From the NCBI RefSeq assembly GCF_027943255.1, contig NC_072895.1:79486001-79550000 (forward strand): a DNA stretch of 64,000 bases, read 5' to 3'. Shown in pieces: positions 9,445 to 19,844 of the stretch (its first letter is position 1; the number at the start of each line of letters is the position of its first letter). The translations under genes were made by a program, and so were the position numbers. The notes beneath the pieces are model-generated. The model saw nothing but the letters and a program-made list of their open reading frames with translations. It ran no database searches and was not told the origin of the DNA. This DNA comes from Anastrepha obliqua. Lineage: Eukaryota; Arthropoda; Insecta; Diptera; Tephritidae.

Positions 9445-9511
9445 CATTTTTAGTCAGCTCAGCAGCTTAACATTTTCCTGGTCTGGCCTACTTGAGATGC
9501 GAAGTTTATGT
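9445..9511 (-). ncRNA. snoRNA host transcript exon
   Basis: A 67-nt minus-strand exon between TTTGTTTTAG and the donor ATG|GTAAGT. It could be an early exon of the host transcript or a distal alternative 3' exon of Nop60B, whose stop codon lies 665 bp upstream on the same strand. Confidence 0.55.
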
Positions 9512-9749
9512 CTAAAACAAATAAGATTATCAAGCATGTTCTGCAAATCGTACGATTTGAAATCAGTGCAATTTACTCAACCCATTTCAGTGATTACTGA
9601 ACAAAATAAACTTTGATTACAAATATTCGGAAATAATTTTCAAACGGCACTACTTCCAAATTGTACGATTTACGGAACATCCCTATATATTCATTTTAAT
9701 AAAATTTTTATGCATTTGGCTATTTATGTGTAATAATGCAGATACGTAC

Positions 9750-9770
9750 CTCAACGCCATTCTGTTTTGC
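9750..9770 (-). ncRNA. Candidate 21-nt micro-exon of the snoRNA host or Nop60B 3' region
   Basis: On the minus strand TTCGTATTTAG precedes GCAAAACAGAATGGCGTTGAG, which is followed by GTACGT. Both splice sites are good. The small size makes this tentative. Confidence 0.35.
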
Positions 9771-10175
9771 CTAAATACGAAGTATTCGAAAATCCCTTCA
9801 AAAAAGGGATTGGTTAACAAAAACAAATCGATACATTCTATAGACTACATATATTTTAGCATCTGCACTTACTTAAATGTCCCATGACATTTTTACAGCT
9901 TCAAAACTTATAGTGAAGTCTACAATTAACAGACTTTTCTTTTTCCTTATAGCTACAATATTTGTAAACATTGTATTTGAACTGGGGTCGACGGTTGTTA
10001 AGTTATGCAACAATATGCAATAACCTATTAACACCTTTGAGTCGACTTCACATTTTACATAAAAAGAGTGAAAATAAAAAAGTAACCTAAGATTCTCGTC
10101 AATAAGAGTAGTAATCCAAGAAATGCATTGCAAACCCCGTCCGCAGAAAGGAATCGAGCAGTTTAAACACATTAT

Positions 10176-13100
10176 TTACTCTTGGCTATCCTTCTCTTTG
10201 TCTTTATCTTTTTTCTTCTTCTTTTTCTTTGACTTTTCTGTTGATTCTGTTTCTTCAGCCGCAACAGGTAGCACACTTTCCTCGACACTCTCTTTGTCCG
10301 CTTTGTGCTTCTTCTTTTTCTTTTCCCTCTTCTCTGACGTAGCCTCAGCTGCTGCCATTGTGTTTTCATCTTGGCTGGACGCACTAAGCTTACGCTAAAA
10401 GTCAAACGTTACACAAAATTAGGCAAAACTTTATATTATTAATCTAATTATAGTTAGTGTTATCGAGTTTCTTAAATGCATTTAAACTTACCTTCTTGCC
10501 CTCCTCTGTGCTGGCACCGTTTATTGGTGTAGTTTGTTGTGCTACAGCTGCCTCTGGTTTCTTCGCATTATAATCCACGAATCCAGTTAGCCACTCCTTG
10601 GGTGTATTTTCATTTGGACGTCCATATTTGTCTAACTTTCCTGCTGCAATTAGTGCTTTTTTTGCCGATGCCTTCGGTCCTAAGCCCCATTTACGCGGAT
10701 AAGTATCTCTCTCCATGATAACTCGTTTGATCTTAGCCACGACACCGTGGTCACAAGACGCCATTGTTGCTGTAGTCATCTGTGCGACAGCTAAACAAAT
10801 CGCCTCACCCTTAGTCGTTACGATAACAATTTCTTGATCAATCTCAATGCCGTCTTCGTAACGTAATACACCGGGTAACATAATTTTAGCACCATAACAA
10901 ACGGCATTTACCTGAAATACCAGATATTTCCAGATTATAAAATAACTGAATTTTTTTAAGGATCTTATAAGAAACTAAAGTGTTCAAATGTCCTCCGAAT
11001 CAATCTTTGTTGCAATGCAGATATGTCATTGCCACATACACACGTCGGAAAAGTATTTCTGTTCCCAATCATAGTCACAGGGAAAACTGATAATAAATAT
11101 TTTCCCTGCCGGCTTATATCATGGGGTCACATCGGTCATACCAAAGTGTATTGAAATATGTGTGCGTAGTAAAGGTGGCATCCTTATTATGTCAAAACTG
11201 CCATGTGTATTTTGCCGTTTGTTTTTTATTGATGTGCTTGCCTTAAGATTTTTCTTTAAATGCATACATATATAATTTAAAAAAATGTATTATACACTTG
11301 AGAAATAATTTTTATACTTGGACAGTTAAAATCTCGGTATTGTCTGAAGATATTAATTTAAGTTGTTGTTGTTGTAGCAGCATAAACATTTCCCATGTTG
11401 TTGTTGTTGTTAACAGCATAGGTAGCCCTGTCAGTGTCGGCATATCATCGTTCGTCTTCGTCCAGCTCATCTAGGGGTAGGCCCAGGAAACATGCTGCTT
11501 CGACAGGTTGGGTCCAGAGGGAGAGGGGGGTTAGATGAGTCGGTTTAAGGGGGCATGTTAAGAGGCGGTTAGTGTCGTGCGGGGTACCTTCACATGCCGG
11601 ACATGTGTTTGGTATGTCGGGGTCGATTCTGGATATGTAGGAGTTTAACCTGCTACAATATCCAGAACGTAGTTGTGCCAGTGTTACACGAGCCTCACGG
11701 GGAAGCTGGAGCTCTTCGTCTGCAATAGGTGGTGGTTGGACTCCGATTACGGCATTCACAGGGCGGGAGTTCAAGAAGGTGGTAACGGTCTCCCGATGAA
11801 TGTCGTTTATTGACTGTCTAAATACTGTCCGGTCCAGTAGGTTACGGTCAGTTTTGTCCTTGATTTCGTCAGCGTAGTCTAGGAGGTGTCTCCTGACGTG
11901 CCTGGGAGGCAGCTCGGGCTCAAGCAGGTGCCTGCAGGGATGAGACCTGCGGTAACATCCAAGCAGGAACTGCTTGCTGAGCAATTTGTTGTGCTCCACA
12001 ACTGGGAGCATTTGTGCCTCGTTATGAAGGTGTTGGATGGGTGACATCAGGAGGCACCCGGTCGCTGTCCGAATGGCGGTATTTTGACAAGTCTGTAGCT
12101 TTGTCCACTGCGAATCACTAGTTCCAGGCGACCAGACAAGCGCAGCATAGTTAAGAACCGGCCGGCCAAATGCCTTAAATGTCGAGAGCAACAGTTCTTT
12201 GCCTTTGCCCCAAGTGCTGCCGGCCAGCGATTTGAGGACCTTGTTGCGATTTTGGACTTTTGTGGCAATTGCGGTTGTATGCGCAGAGAAGGAGAGCAAG
12301 CTGTCAAAGGTTACACCCAAAATTTTGGGGTTATTTACCGTCGGAATTGGTGTATCATCGACTGTTACCTTAAGGGACAGCTTGACCTCCTTTGTCCAGG
12401 TGGTAAAGAGGGTCGCCGTGGACTTGGTGGGGGAAAGTTGGAGATTCTTCGCAGTGAAAAAGCAAGAAAGGTCGGTGAGGTAGTTGTTCACTTTGGAACA
12501 CAGGCCATCGATGTCATTGCCCGACGCCATTATCGTGCAGTCGTCAGCGTATGAGATAAGGGAAACTCCCGCTGGTGGTTGGGGGAGCTTCGAGAAGTAG
12601 ATATTTTCATTACTTACTAGATGTAGACATTTCCCATACTTATATACGGTGAATGCTGCTGGAGTGACAGTCCCTGGCCGGATATAAATCCGGGTCGTTT
12701 CGGTAACGTTATTACGATATTAATATTACACTATTAATTTAAGTCTTTGTTGATGCTTATGTAATTTCCATTGACTAACATAAAATTTTTCTTAACATTT
12801 TCGGTTAAGCAAAAGCTGTGAGGGAATTTTTCCTGCTAAATTTGACTTATAGGCCCGTTACTATGGGTTCGCTTCGCTTATATGTTTTAAACTAGAAATT
12901 GTCACATACGCCACACCAGAATTCACAAAAGTTTTGAACTTTCTTTTCTGCCGATGGAAAAACTGTTTAAAGAACTATTTTGCATCGCGCATATTTGTAT
13001 CGGTGGTGTTTTTTTATTATATCTAATTAAAAAATCCCAAAAAATTAATAACAAAAATAATCCAAAACGCACAATAAAAATGCCACATTCTTGAGCTCTC

Positions 13101-14994
13101 ACTACAAAACACATTTGTTTGAATACACTTCTGGTTACACTATTAAATAAATTCAAGTCACTGCTAAAGTCTGCATTTACAAGTTTGAGTATCAAATATG
13201 TAGTACTAGTAAATTTATTAAGCAACCAAAGGTTGTATTCTGAAAAAATCTTTATTTTAAAGCATGAACGCGCTTTAAAATATACACACATCGGAATAAG
13301 GTTATTGTTCCCAATCATAGTCACAGAGAAAATTAAAAATTCTTTTTCTGCCGGCTTATGTCATGGGGTAGAAAATTGTATCAATAGCCTCTAAACATCG
13401 TTAAGAAATTATAAATCATACACTGAGTACTACTGTATATGTTGCAAATTATATTTAACTTAGCCTACCCTACTTCACAACGGACCCTTTTCGTGGTCTA
13501 AGTGGCATCGTTGTCTCTATGTGCGATGCGGCTGCCAAACCTAACCTAGCCTACCCTACCAACATTCAATATCAAATTAGAATAACATCATTAATCTGTC
13601 TACAATATTCGTCATACGTAGATTATATACTAAAATACTTACCGAACTGTCTTTCATTATGATGCGCTTGTGGTTAACAAGTAAGCCTTCTAGTGGTTTT
13701 ATTACTCGTCTTAACATGGACTCATCTTTATGATTCTCATACAGGTACATGGCATCCAAGACATCGTGCATTGTGACCATACCATCACGCTCAGACTGTA
13801 TTCCAGAACGCACTCGCCTCAGCTCTAACATTTGACCTCCTACGCCTAGAACTAGGCCCAAATGCACGCACATGGTTCGAATATAAGACCCAGCCTCACA
13901 GCTAACCCAAAAAACACCTTTAGAATATGAGCCAAAACAAGAAAAAAAAATTTGTCTTAACCACATAAAACTTAAAATGAAATGTGCTTCTGAACATTTA
14001 TGCACAAAAGCATTTAATTTAGCATTTTCATGTAATAACAATTGCGAAAAATAACACCACTCATATTGAAATTAGTGGTAATATCCTTTTCATCAATGCT
14101 TTTAGATTGATAAAAAAAAAATTGAAGACAAATATTCTTTGTGACCCCAACTCACCCATATTACGAGCCTCGTCGTAGTCCAACAGTTTGCTATCATAAA
14201 CTGTACGTACACGCAATTGTCGTTTGACTGCAGAAATCAATGGTGGCCGTTGGAAAAGGGCACCACGTAACTTTTCCAAACCTTGACGAACTTTTGCCAC
14301 AGATTCTACTGGAGAATGTAACTTAAAGATGGCAACATATTCTTTACCAGCACTCTGTTGTGATTTAACTAGGCGGGTGGCACGATCAATGCATACAATG
14401 AGACATCCTGAAACACAGTGAAATATTTTTTTAATGAATAAACCTTTTTATTCACGATGCAAAAGACCTACCTGTAACTTTTGGATCCAATGTTCCAGAA
14501 TGTCCAGTTTTCTCAACCTTTAAAATTTTTTTTATCCATGCGACTACTTCATGCGAACTGGGGTTAGATGGTTTATCCAAATTGATAAAACCAGATTTCA
14601 TATATTCTTTAATATCTCTACTAAGCGGAGAAGACCCATGAGGTAATGGTGTGTAGTGATTGGTGCGCACATTCAACTTGTCGAAATTTTTCAACAATAA
14701 TGGCCATTGCGAAGCATCTAATTTCGCCGATATCTCAGACGGCTTCACCGAAAAGTCACCTGTTTTTTGCAATACACCGATGTCGTCCACATCGATGGGT
14801 TCTTCCTTGATCCTTTTCTTTTTCTTTTCCTTCTTGATTTCTGAAATTAGTTTGATTATACCACGAGGCAATTTTAAAATTAATGTTATGCTGACAGAAA
14901 CTTTAAACTTTTTTTCAAAAATTCAGAACCCCAATTCAAACAATAGTGATCCAATCTCAAATGCCTTTACACATTTCTTACCAATTTCTGCCAT
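10176..14994 (-). CDS. Nop60B: Dyskerin, H/ACA snoRNP pseudouridine synthase
   Basis: Six coding exons on the minus strand close in frame: 14982-14994, 14472-14840, 14156-14407, 13643-13917, 10492-10911 and 10176-10394 (1548 nt, 515 aa, close to the Drosophila length). Dyskerin isomerises uridine to pseudouridine in rRNA and snRNA, guided by H/ACA RNAs in nucleoli and Cajal bodies. Visible features: a Lys-rich N-terminus, then the dyskerin-like domain, then the TruB catalytic motif GHSGTLDP with the catalytic Asp at about residue 123. A PUA RNA-binding domain follows at about 304-380, opening with [13 protein letters not shown]. The acidic-basic C-tail carries Lys clusters typical of nucleolar localisation. 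The start is the ATG at 14994, which gives MAEI joined to EIKKEKKKK. Similarity to fly dyskerin is near-complete in the core. Intron 4 (10912-13642) is expanded by a LINE and contains two H/ACA-like RNAs. I saw no AATAAA or ATTAAA between the stop and about 9.7 kb. Confidence 0.95.
11057..11195 (-). ncRNA. Probable H/ACA snoRNA copy 1 in Nop60B intron 4
   Basis: On the minus strand the segment from about 11128 folds as a 3' hairpin. The lower stem is CCCCAT..ATTGGG with an interrupted internal loop, and the apical stem is CAGGGAAAA..TTTTCCCTG. It is followed by AACAGAA, which places an ACA box three bases from the 3' end at 11057. The 5' hairpin and H box are not resolved, so the 5' limit is approximate. 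A second homologous copy at 13303 keeps the stem sequences and the ACA box. Fly dyskerin genes are known to host intronic snoRNAs, which supports the call. Confidence 0.5.
11362..12718 (-). mobile_element. SINE-B split by a 5'-truncated LINE
   Basis: The SINE-B head lies at about 12624-12718 (minus strand GTTACCGAAACGACCCGGAT.., then TCCGGCCAGGGACTGTC). Its tail lies at 11362-11396 (ATGGGAAATGTTTATGCTGC plus (CAA)n). The LINE occupies 11397-12623 between them. The target site is duplicated: on the plus strand TA(G/A)ACATTTCCCAT occurs at 12624-12637 and 11383-11396, 14 bp with one difference. The LINE's own 3' end is also a (CAA)n tract. Confidence 0.75.
11445..12617 (-). pseudogene. Non-LTR retrotransposon reverse transcriptase, C-terminal part
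   Basis: A continuous minus-strand frame of about 390 codons begins inside the RT domain. The catalytic box SYADDCT lies near 12550, preceded by [12 protein letters not shown], and is followed by thumb-type sequence ([17 protein letters not shown]). A C-terminal Cys motif ([18 protein letters not shown]) follows, and the frame ends [11 protein letters not shown]. This fits jockey-type elements. The 5' part (ORF1, endonuclease, fingers) is missing through truncation, so it cannot move by itself. The frame has no internal stop, which suggests a fairly recent insertion in Nop60B intron 4, in the same orientation as the gene. Confidence 0.85.
13303..13440 (-). ncRNA. Probable H/ACA snoRNA copy 2 in Nop60B intron 4
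   Basis: Homologous to the segment at 11057-11195: minus strand CCCCATGACATAAGCCGGCAG, a hairpin closed by AGAAAA/TTTTCT, TGTGACTATGATTGGGAACA, and an ACA box followed by ATA at the 3' end (13303). The stem base changes relative to copy 1 are partly compensatory (GGGAAAA/TTTTCCC against AGAAAA/TTTTCT). It lies just downstream of exon 4, on the other side of the LINE/SINE from copy 1. The 5' end is approximate. Confidence 0.5.
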
Positions 14995-14999
14995 AATTT

Positions 15000-16380
15000 T
15001 TAAATCTATGAAACTATAATCCAAAAAACAGAAACCAGACACGTTTTAAAAAGCAACACGTTCAGCATACAAAAATGTAAAAGAAAGGTTATAGCCTAAT
15101 GCCAAAAGACAGGGTTGCAGTTTCACACCACCTATTCAAACACGTGCTGGAAATAGAGCGGCCATTTTTAGATAGCCAAGTTACGAACCATCCATTCACA
15201 GCTGTGAAATTTCCTCCATCATTTTATTTTCGCCCACATTTGGCACCTATTCTCAAAGAAATCAAATTGAAAAGAATCAAAACAGGAAAATTTTAAATTA
15301 AAAAAAAAAATCTTGCATAGTCGGTGTAAAAATGGTGCCATTGTTGGTTGAGACGAAGAAAACTACCTCTTTTCTCTTATTTGGGTTTGGTATTTTCATT
15401 GTATTTTGGCAGATAGTTTAAATTCTTGCTGAATTTCAATTTGAACACAGTTTTCAAATTCGACGAATTGTCACTTTCTATGAAATTTTAAATAGCAAAT
15501 GCAATTTAATCAGCTGGAAAAATGTTGCTATCATCGTTATTATTGTGAAATTTCACGCATATTTTACCACCAAGAATTTTAAATGGATTTTGACCGCTAT
15601 TACACATAACATAGGAACAGAGTACCATGTTTAATGATGTAATATTGAAAACAATTTTCTGAACATTGGTAAGGGTTTTCACACCGAGTTTCTTAAAGTT
15701 TACTCGTTATTCATTAACTTCTGCCGCTTGATTTGTTTTTGTAAAATTTCTGATTCACCGAATAAAGTTTTAACAAGCTATAATGCTGCAAAGAATATTT
15801 CAACGGAATTCTTAGCTTTCCAGCTGATTGATCTTGTTACATATTTCAAGCGTTTATACACCTTTCAATATTAAAAAAACACCAAGCATAATTATTCTTT
15901 CTGCAAATAACACATTAGCTGATTTACAGGATTCGATACCAAAATAAAATATAAAAAAAAAAGAGAACAAAGGACGTTCACACTTAGAAAAGTTTACCGA
16001 GTTAACGACTAACGAATACAACCTTAACGAGCTCGTTACTTTGGTGTTTATACTGTTAGCAGTTCGGCAAATATGTGTATGTTTTGATGTGAACGACCTT
16101 TTTGATTTGTTTCTGTTCGTTTGGTAAAATTCTTTCTCACCATCTGATTTATGATAATTTCATTATACACAAGTACAATTTAGAATAAAAACAAAGAAGG
16201 AGAGAAAAAAGAAATTTGTGTATCTCAATTAATTGTTTAAAATTCACCTAATAGTGCATATTTTCTATTCAATCTTACAGAACTTTGACAACAGAAATTA
16301 TTCCCTTACGTGTTTTCCGTTACTTTTTGATATTTTAGAATTAGCCTTCGCACCTGACCAAGAAATTCCAGTTGTTAAAT
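15000..16380. other. Intergenic region upstream of Nop60B
   Basis: Probably contains the Nop60B 5' UTR and promoter (no TATA consensus recognised). The rest is AT-rich with no convincing exon. Confidence 0.4.
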
Positions 16381-16622
16381 AGCTGATCCAAGGCGAATTT
16401 ATTACAGGTGACAGCAAACACATATAAGTAAAACCCTACATGTATTTGTTGTTGCGTTTGGTCCAAGCATCACGTCAAAATCAGTAATCAAATCTAAACA
16501 TACGAATGTAAACATACCAATACATACAAACAAAGCATATCATTTTGACGTAAGCCATACCTACGGCGAAACATTCAGCTGGGTGAATGCTGTCACCTTA
16601 ATAAATCCACCTTGAGCTGATC
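16381..16622. mobile_element. MITE or foldback element with ~38-bp imperfect inverted repeats
   Basis: The left arm at 16381-16420 reads AGCTGATCCAAGGCGAATTT then ATTACAGGTGACAGCA. The right arm at 16586-16622, inverted, reads GATCAGCTCAAGGTGGATTT then ATTAAGGTGACAGCA. The 165-bp interior has no open frame. No clear target duplication was identified, so the exact ends are uncertain. Confidence 0.55.
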
Positions 16623-17394
16623 ATTATTTTGTCAACTACCGAGGAATTTCCAAGATTTCCACTGCGACGCTTCCTTAGTTGGAGTTTACACGATGTGAGA
16701 TGTGCAAAACTGCACTTTTTTGTATTGTGAATATATTAGTATATTCCTATTGTCTTTGCAAAACTGTGCCCTGTAAGCACCATGTTATATATATTCTATA
16801 CTACAAAAGCAATCACCTGTGGCTTTAACTTACTCAATGTCTCGGCACTCAATTGTTCATTTTATAACAATTGTCAAATTGGATTGAATGCGTTGACAAT
16901 ATATAAAATGTGGGTTTTGCCATGTTATGTTATGGTCATTATGAAAATGTCGTCAAGTAACCAATAAGTTGTCTTCAGGCACTTGATTCTTTTAAAGCAT
17001 TGTTTGATTTATACGACGAAGAAGAAAGAAGGGCGCCCAGATTATGGGTGAATCATTTTTACGAAGAAGAGATATGCACAGTCTAGAAAACTAAAATTAT
17101 CAAATATGCTGACAATGTCAGTGATGAAAAACTACAAATGGCTCTCAAGCATACAAAATGGCAGCTCATTACCTCACAGATATTGACAATATATGACTTA
17201 AAATATTTTTAGCATGAATTGCCAACTGCATTATATTTGCTATTTCGATGGGTAGTTTCATTGAAATTGACCATTTAAAAATATCAAACATTTTGTCGAG
17301 AGATTTTAAGGATTGATTTTGAAAATTTTCGCCAAAAATTATGGTAAGTAATATTTTTTGCTTGGGCATCGAGAGTCATTCTTTCGACAGTGCG

Positions 17395-18520
17395 GGTAGC
17401 ACTAACTAATCTTCAGCGCTTAGCATGCATGTGCATCACGGGAGCAATGCAGACTGACCAACAGCTGCGATGGAGGTGATGCTCGAGCTCACATCGCTCC
17501 ATATAGCCATTCAGCAATCAGCCATGCGCACCCTCCTGAGTATTACCAGGGAAGGCTTCGGGAGAGGAAAAGTGATGTCATCTAAAAACATGGAAGTGCT
17601 AAAGTTGCAGCTCGCACTTACCCAGCTACCCAGAGATGATATCACTAAGGTGGTCAAATTCGAAAAGAAGTAAAGAATATAGCTGAACAATAAGTTGAAC
17701 TGGAGAGACCTGCATTTAAAAAAAAACCTCCATCAGTGTACCCTGCACTGGTACACAGAGGCTCGAAGACCTTAGGAGGCATAGTCGCTGGAACTTACTG
17801 GCCTGGAAACAAGCGATCTGTGCCGATGGGTAGTTTTCCACGCATCTTCCAAGCGGAGATGTATGCCATCTGTGTATGTGCAGAGATAAACTTAGACAGG
17901 AATATTCGCAATGACCGAATCACCATTCTGAGAGACAGCCAGACGGCACTCATGGCCTTATCATCCTGTGAGATCAGATCCTCACTGGTACTTGAGTGTA
18001 TCGAGGAACTTAATCTAGTAGGAATGCACAACTACATCCGGCTAATTTGGGTCCCAGGACAGGGGGTATTACTGGTAACAAAGTAGCGGACGCATTAACG
18101 ATAGAGGCTGCGACCTCGCCTCTAATAGGACCAGAGCCCTTCTTTTCCATGGGGCAACACACCATCAAGGAGAGGCTCAAGCGTGAAGAGCTAGGGCTAA
18201 GGGAAGTTTGCTGGCACCAAACCATGGGGTTACGCCTGACGAAATCCTTACTGGATGGGTGCAGCCAAAAGAGGTTTAAACATAACGCTCCCCAAGGATA
18301 ATATGAGAATTGTGACGGGCATCCTCACCGGCCACTGCAGATTGCGAAGTTATCTGCACATGATCGGGATTTGGTCTACGGACTCTTGGCGTTTCTGCGA
18401 CCAAACCCAGGAGACTCCAGTGCACCTTCTCCTGGAATGCAGCGTTATAGCGCGGAGAAGGTTGAGACATCTTTGCCAAATGCAGCCATGCAACCCAGCT
18501 CTATCCTGAGCTCAATAAGG
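17395..18520 (+). pseudogene. Decayed non-LTR retrotransposon with RNase H domain
   Basis: From about 17720 the plus strand encodes an RNase H-like domain: FQAEMYAICVCAE (the Glu-bearing helix), LRDSQTALMAL (the second Asp), and after a frame change GITGNKVADALT (the GN.VAD.LA motif with the last Asp). The segment after 18255 reads RIVTGILTGHCRLRSYLHMI and CDQTQETPVHLLLEC, the Cys/His tail of I/Loa-type elements. At least two frameshifts separate these pieces. The RT portion upstream is not recognisable. This is a different lineage from the YADD-bearing LINE at 11445-12617, which lacks RNase H. Confidence 0.75.
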
Positions 18521-18535
18521 CAACTGGGCTACCGT

Positions 18536-19060
18536 TCACATATGGCAGATTACCTCCAAAATCGTCAAGGAGCTGTTTTGAAAGGTTTTTCTTCAGAGAA
18601 ATTGCTTTGCTGTAATATTTTGCAGTTTTTGGTTTATTTTCATTCATTCCAGAAGTACACTCGGAGGTTTGCCATTGCCTGCCGAGGGGCGACCGCTATT
18701 AGAAAAAACTTTTCCTTAATTTTTTGATCTTTCACCGAGATTCGAACCGACGTTCTCTCTCTGAATTCCGAATGGTAGTCACGCACCAACCCATTCGGCC
18801 ACGGCGGCTTATCCTAACATACATTTGTATTTATCTAGGAGTTTAAAACTTATTTTTCTTTTGATATATACAATAGGTTATGATTTTGTATGTCTTTGGC
18901 ATAATTTTAAATCTTATTTACATTCTGCCAAAAAGGGCTTAAAAAGGCAATTGACTGCTAATAATAAACAGTTGAAGGAAATCCGTTAACGACGTTTACT
19001 GAGGCTTCAAAAAATTATGGCAGCAATACGCATTTGAAATTCGATATTTCACTTTATAGT
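18536..19060 (+). repeat. Dispersed repeat, copy 1, interrupted by SINE-A
   Basis: Blocks 18536-18636 and 18945-19060 match 63505-63605 and 63655-63768 closely, for example CACATATGGCAGATTACCTC, TTTTCTTCAGAGAAATTGCT and ATTATGGCAGCAATACGCAT. The spacer is about 50 bp in the 63 kb copy and about 310 bp here, where it includes a SINE-A. No coding capacity is seen. Confidence 0.65.
18651..18808 (-). mobile_element. SINE-A, head half
   Basis: The minus strand begins GCCGCCGTGGCCGAATGGGT (A-box-like) and carries GGTTCGAATCTCGGTGAAAG (B-box-like), which gives the tRNA relation of the family. The copy stops after CCGAGTGTACTTCT and lacks the 3' body and TA tail. Confidence 0.75.
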
Positions 19061-19844
19061 AAGTAATCAGAGCGCACACGTTTATGAACACACGCTATTT
19101 TTCTGTTATATGAATGCATTGTTAATAATACCTAACAAACATTTTATTATAATTATGTCAACAAACCTGTTGTCTTTGCCGGCATCCATTTTATTTAGTT
19201 TTTACTTTGATATTTTTCTTTATACGCGTAAAAATAATGATCTATTACACAGAAAACACGGGGTTGAATGTCAAAAAACGTGGTTATTATCTAGGATTAT
19301 TTTATAATCTCAGATTGGGAGAGAAATTTTGTATGGGAAATCTAGCTTTTTAATTACGGATTGGGTGTTAAGCACGAAAAAGTAGATCATCTACTTATAT
19401 GATTATTATTTATAGGAGATATATACAATATAACCCTAACTTAATTAGCACACTGGCCACTAGGATCTATTTATATGTGAACGTATTAATAGAAGAAATG
19501 CGTTCAAATACGGTTACTATAGCTGCTTTGCACAATACTCAGTGTTGGCTACCCTGTCATCTATAATCGGCGTATTGCAACTCTGCATATTTTTGCTGAA
19601 TTCAGCTGAAAAATTCTTTGACGTTAGTTTATTAAATTCAAAATGGCATTATTCCGATTTTGTAGAGAATAGTAAAGTTAGTGAAATTCGCTTAAGGAAA
19701 ATATTAGTCTCATTCATATTCAATATAAATAGAGCTAAAATAACTTACTGCATTACACAATTTCTTGCGTAAACGGGAAGTTTCCAGTAAAAAATTAAAC
19801 ATCATAAGGTGGTTTGCCAATCTAAAAGGCGGGAGAAAGGAATA

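Noticed and set aside
9873..10172. 99-codon minus-strand open frame just below the Nop60B stop
   Set aside because: It overlaps the expected Nop60B 3' UTR, has no family resemblance and an unremarkable composition. It is best read as UTR or intron.
12199..12554. Plus-strand open frames over the LINE
   Set aside because: They are shadows of the RT frame on the minus strand, which has the YADD box and the family pattern.
13918..14155. Possible snoRNA in the small Nop60B intron 3 (TTGATGA and an ACCACT/AGTGGT hairpin)
   Set aside because: No D box pairs with the C-like box, and no ACA box lies at a proper distance. The evidence is too weak.
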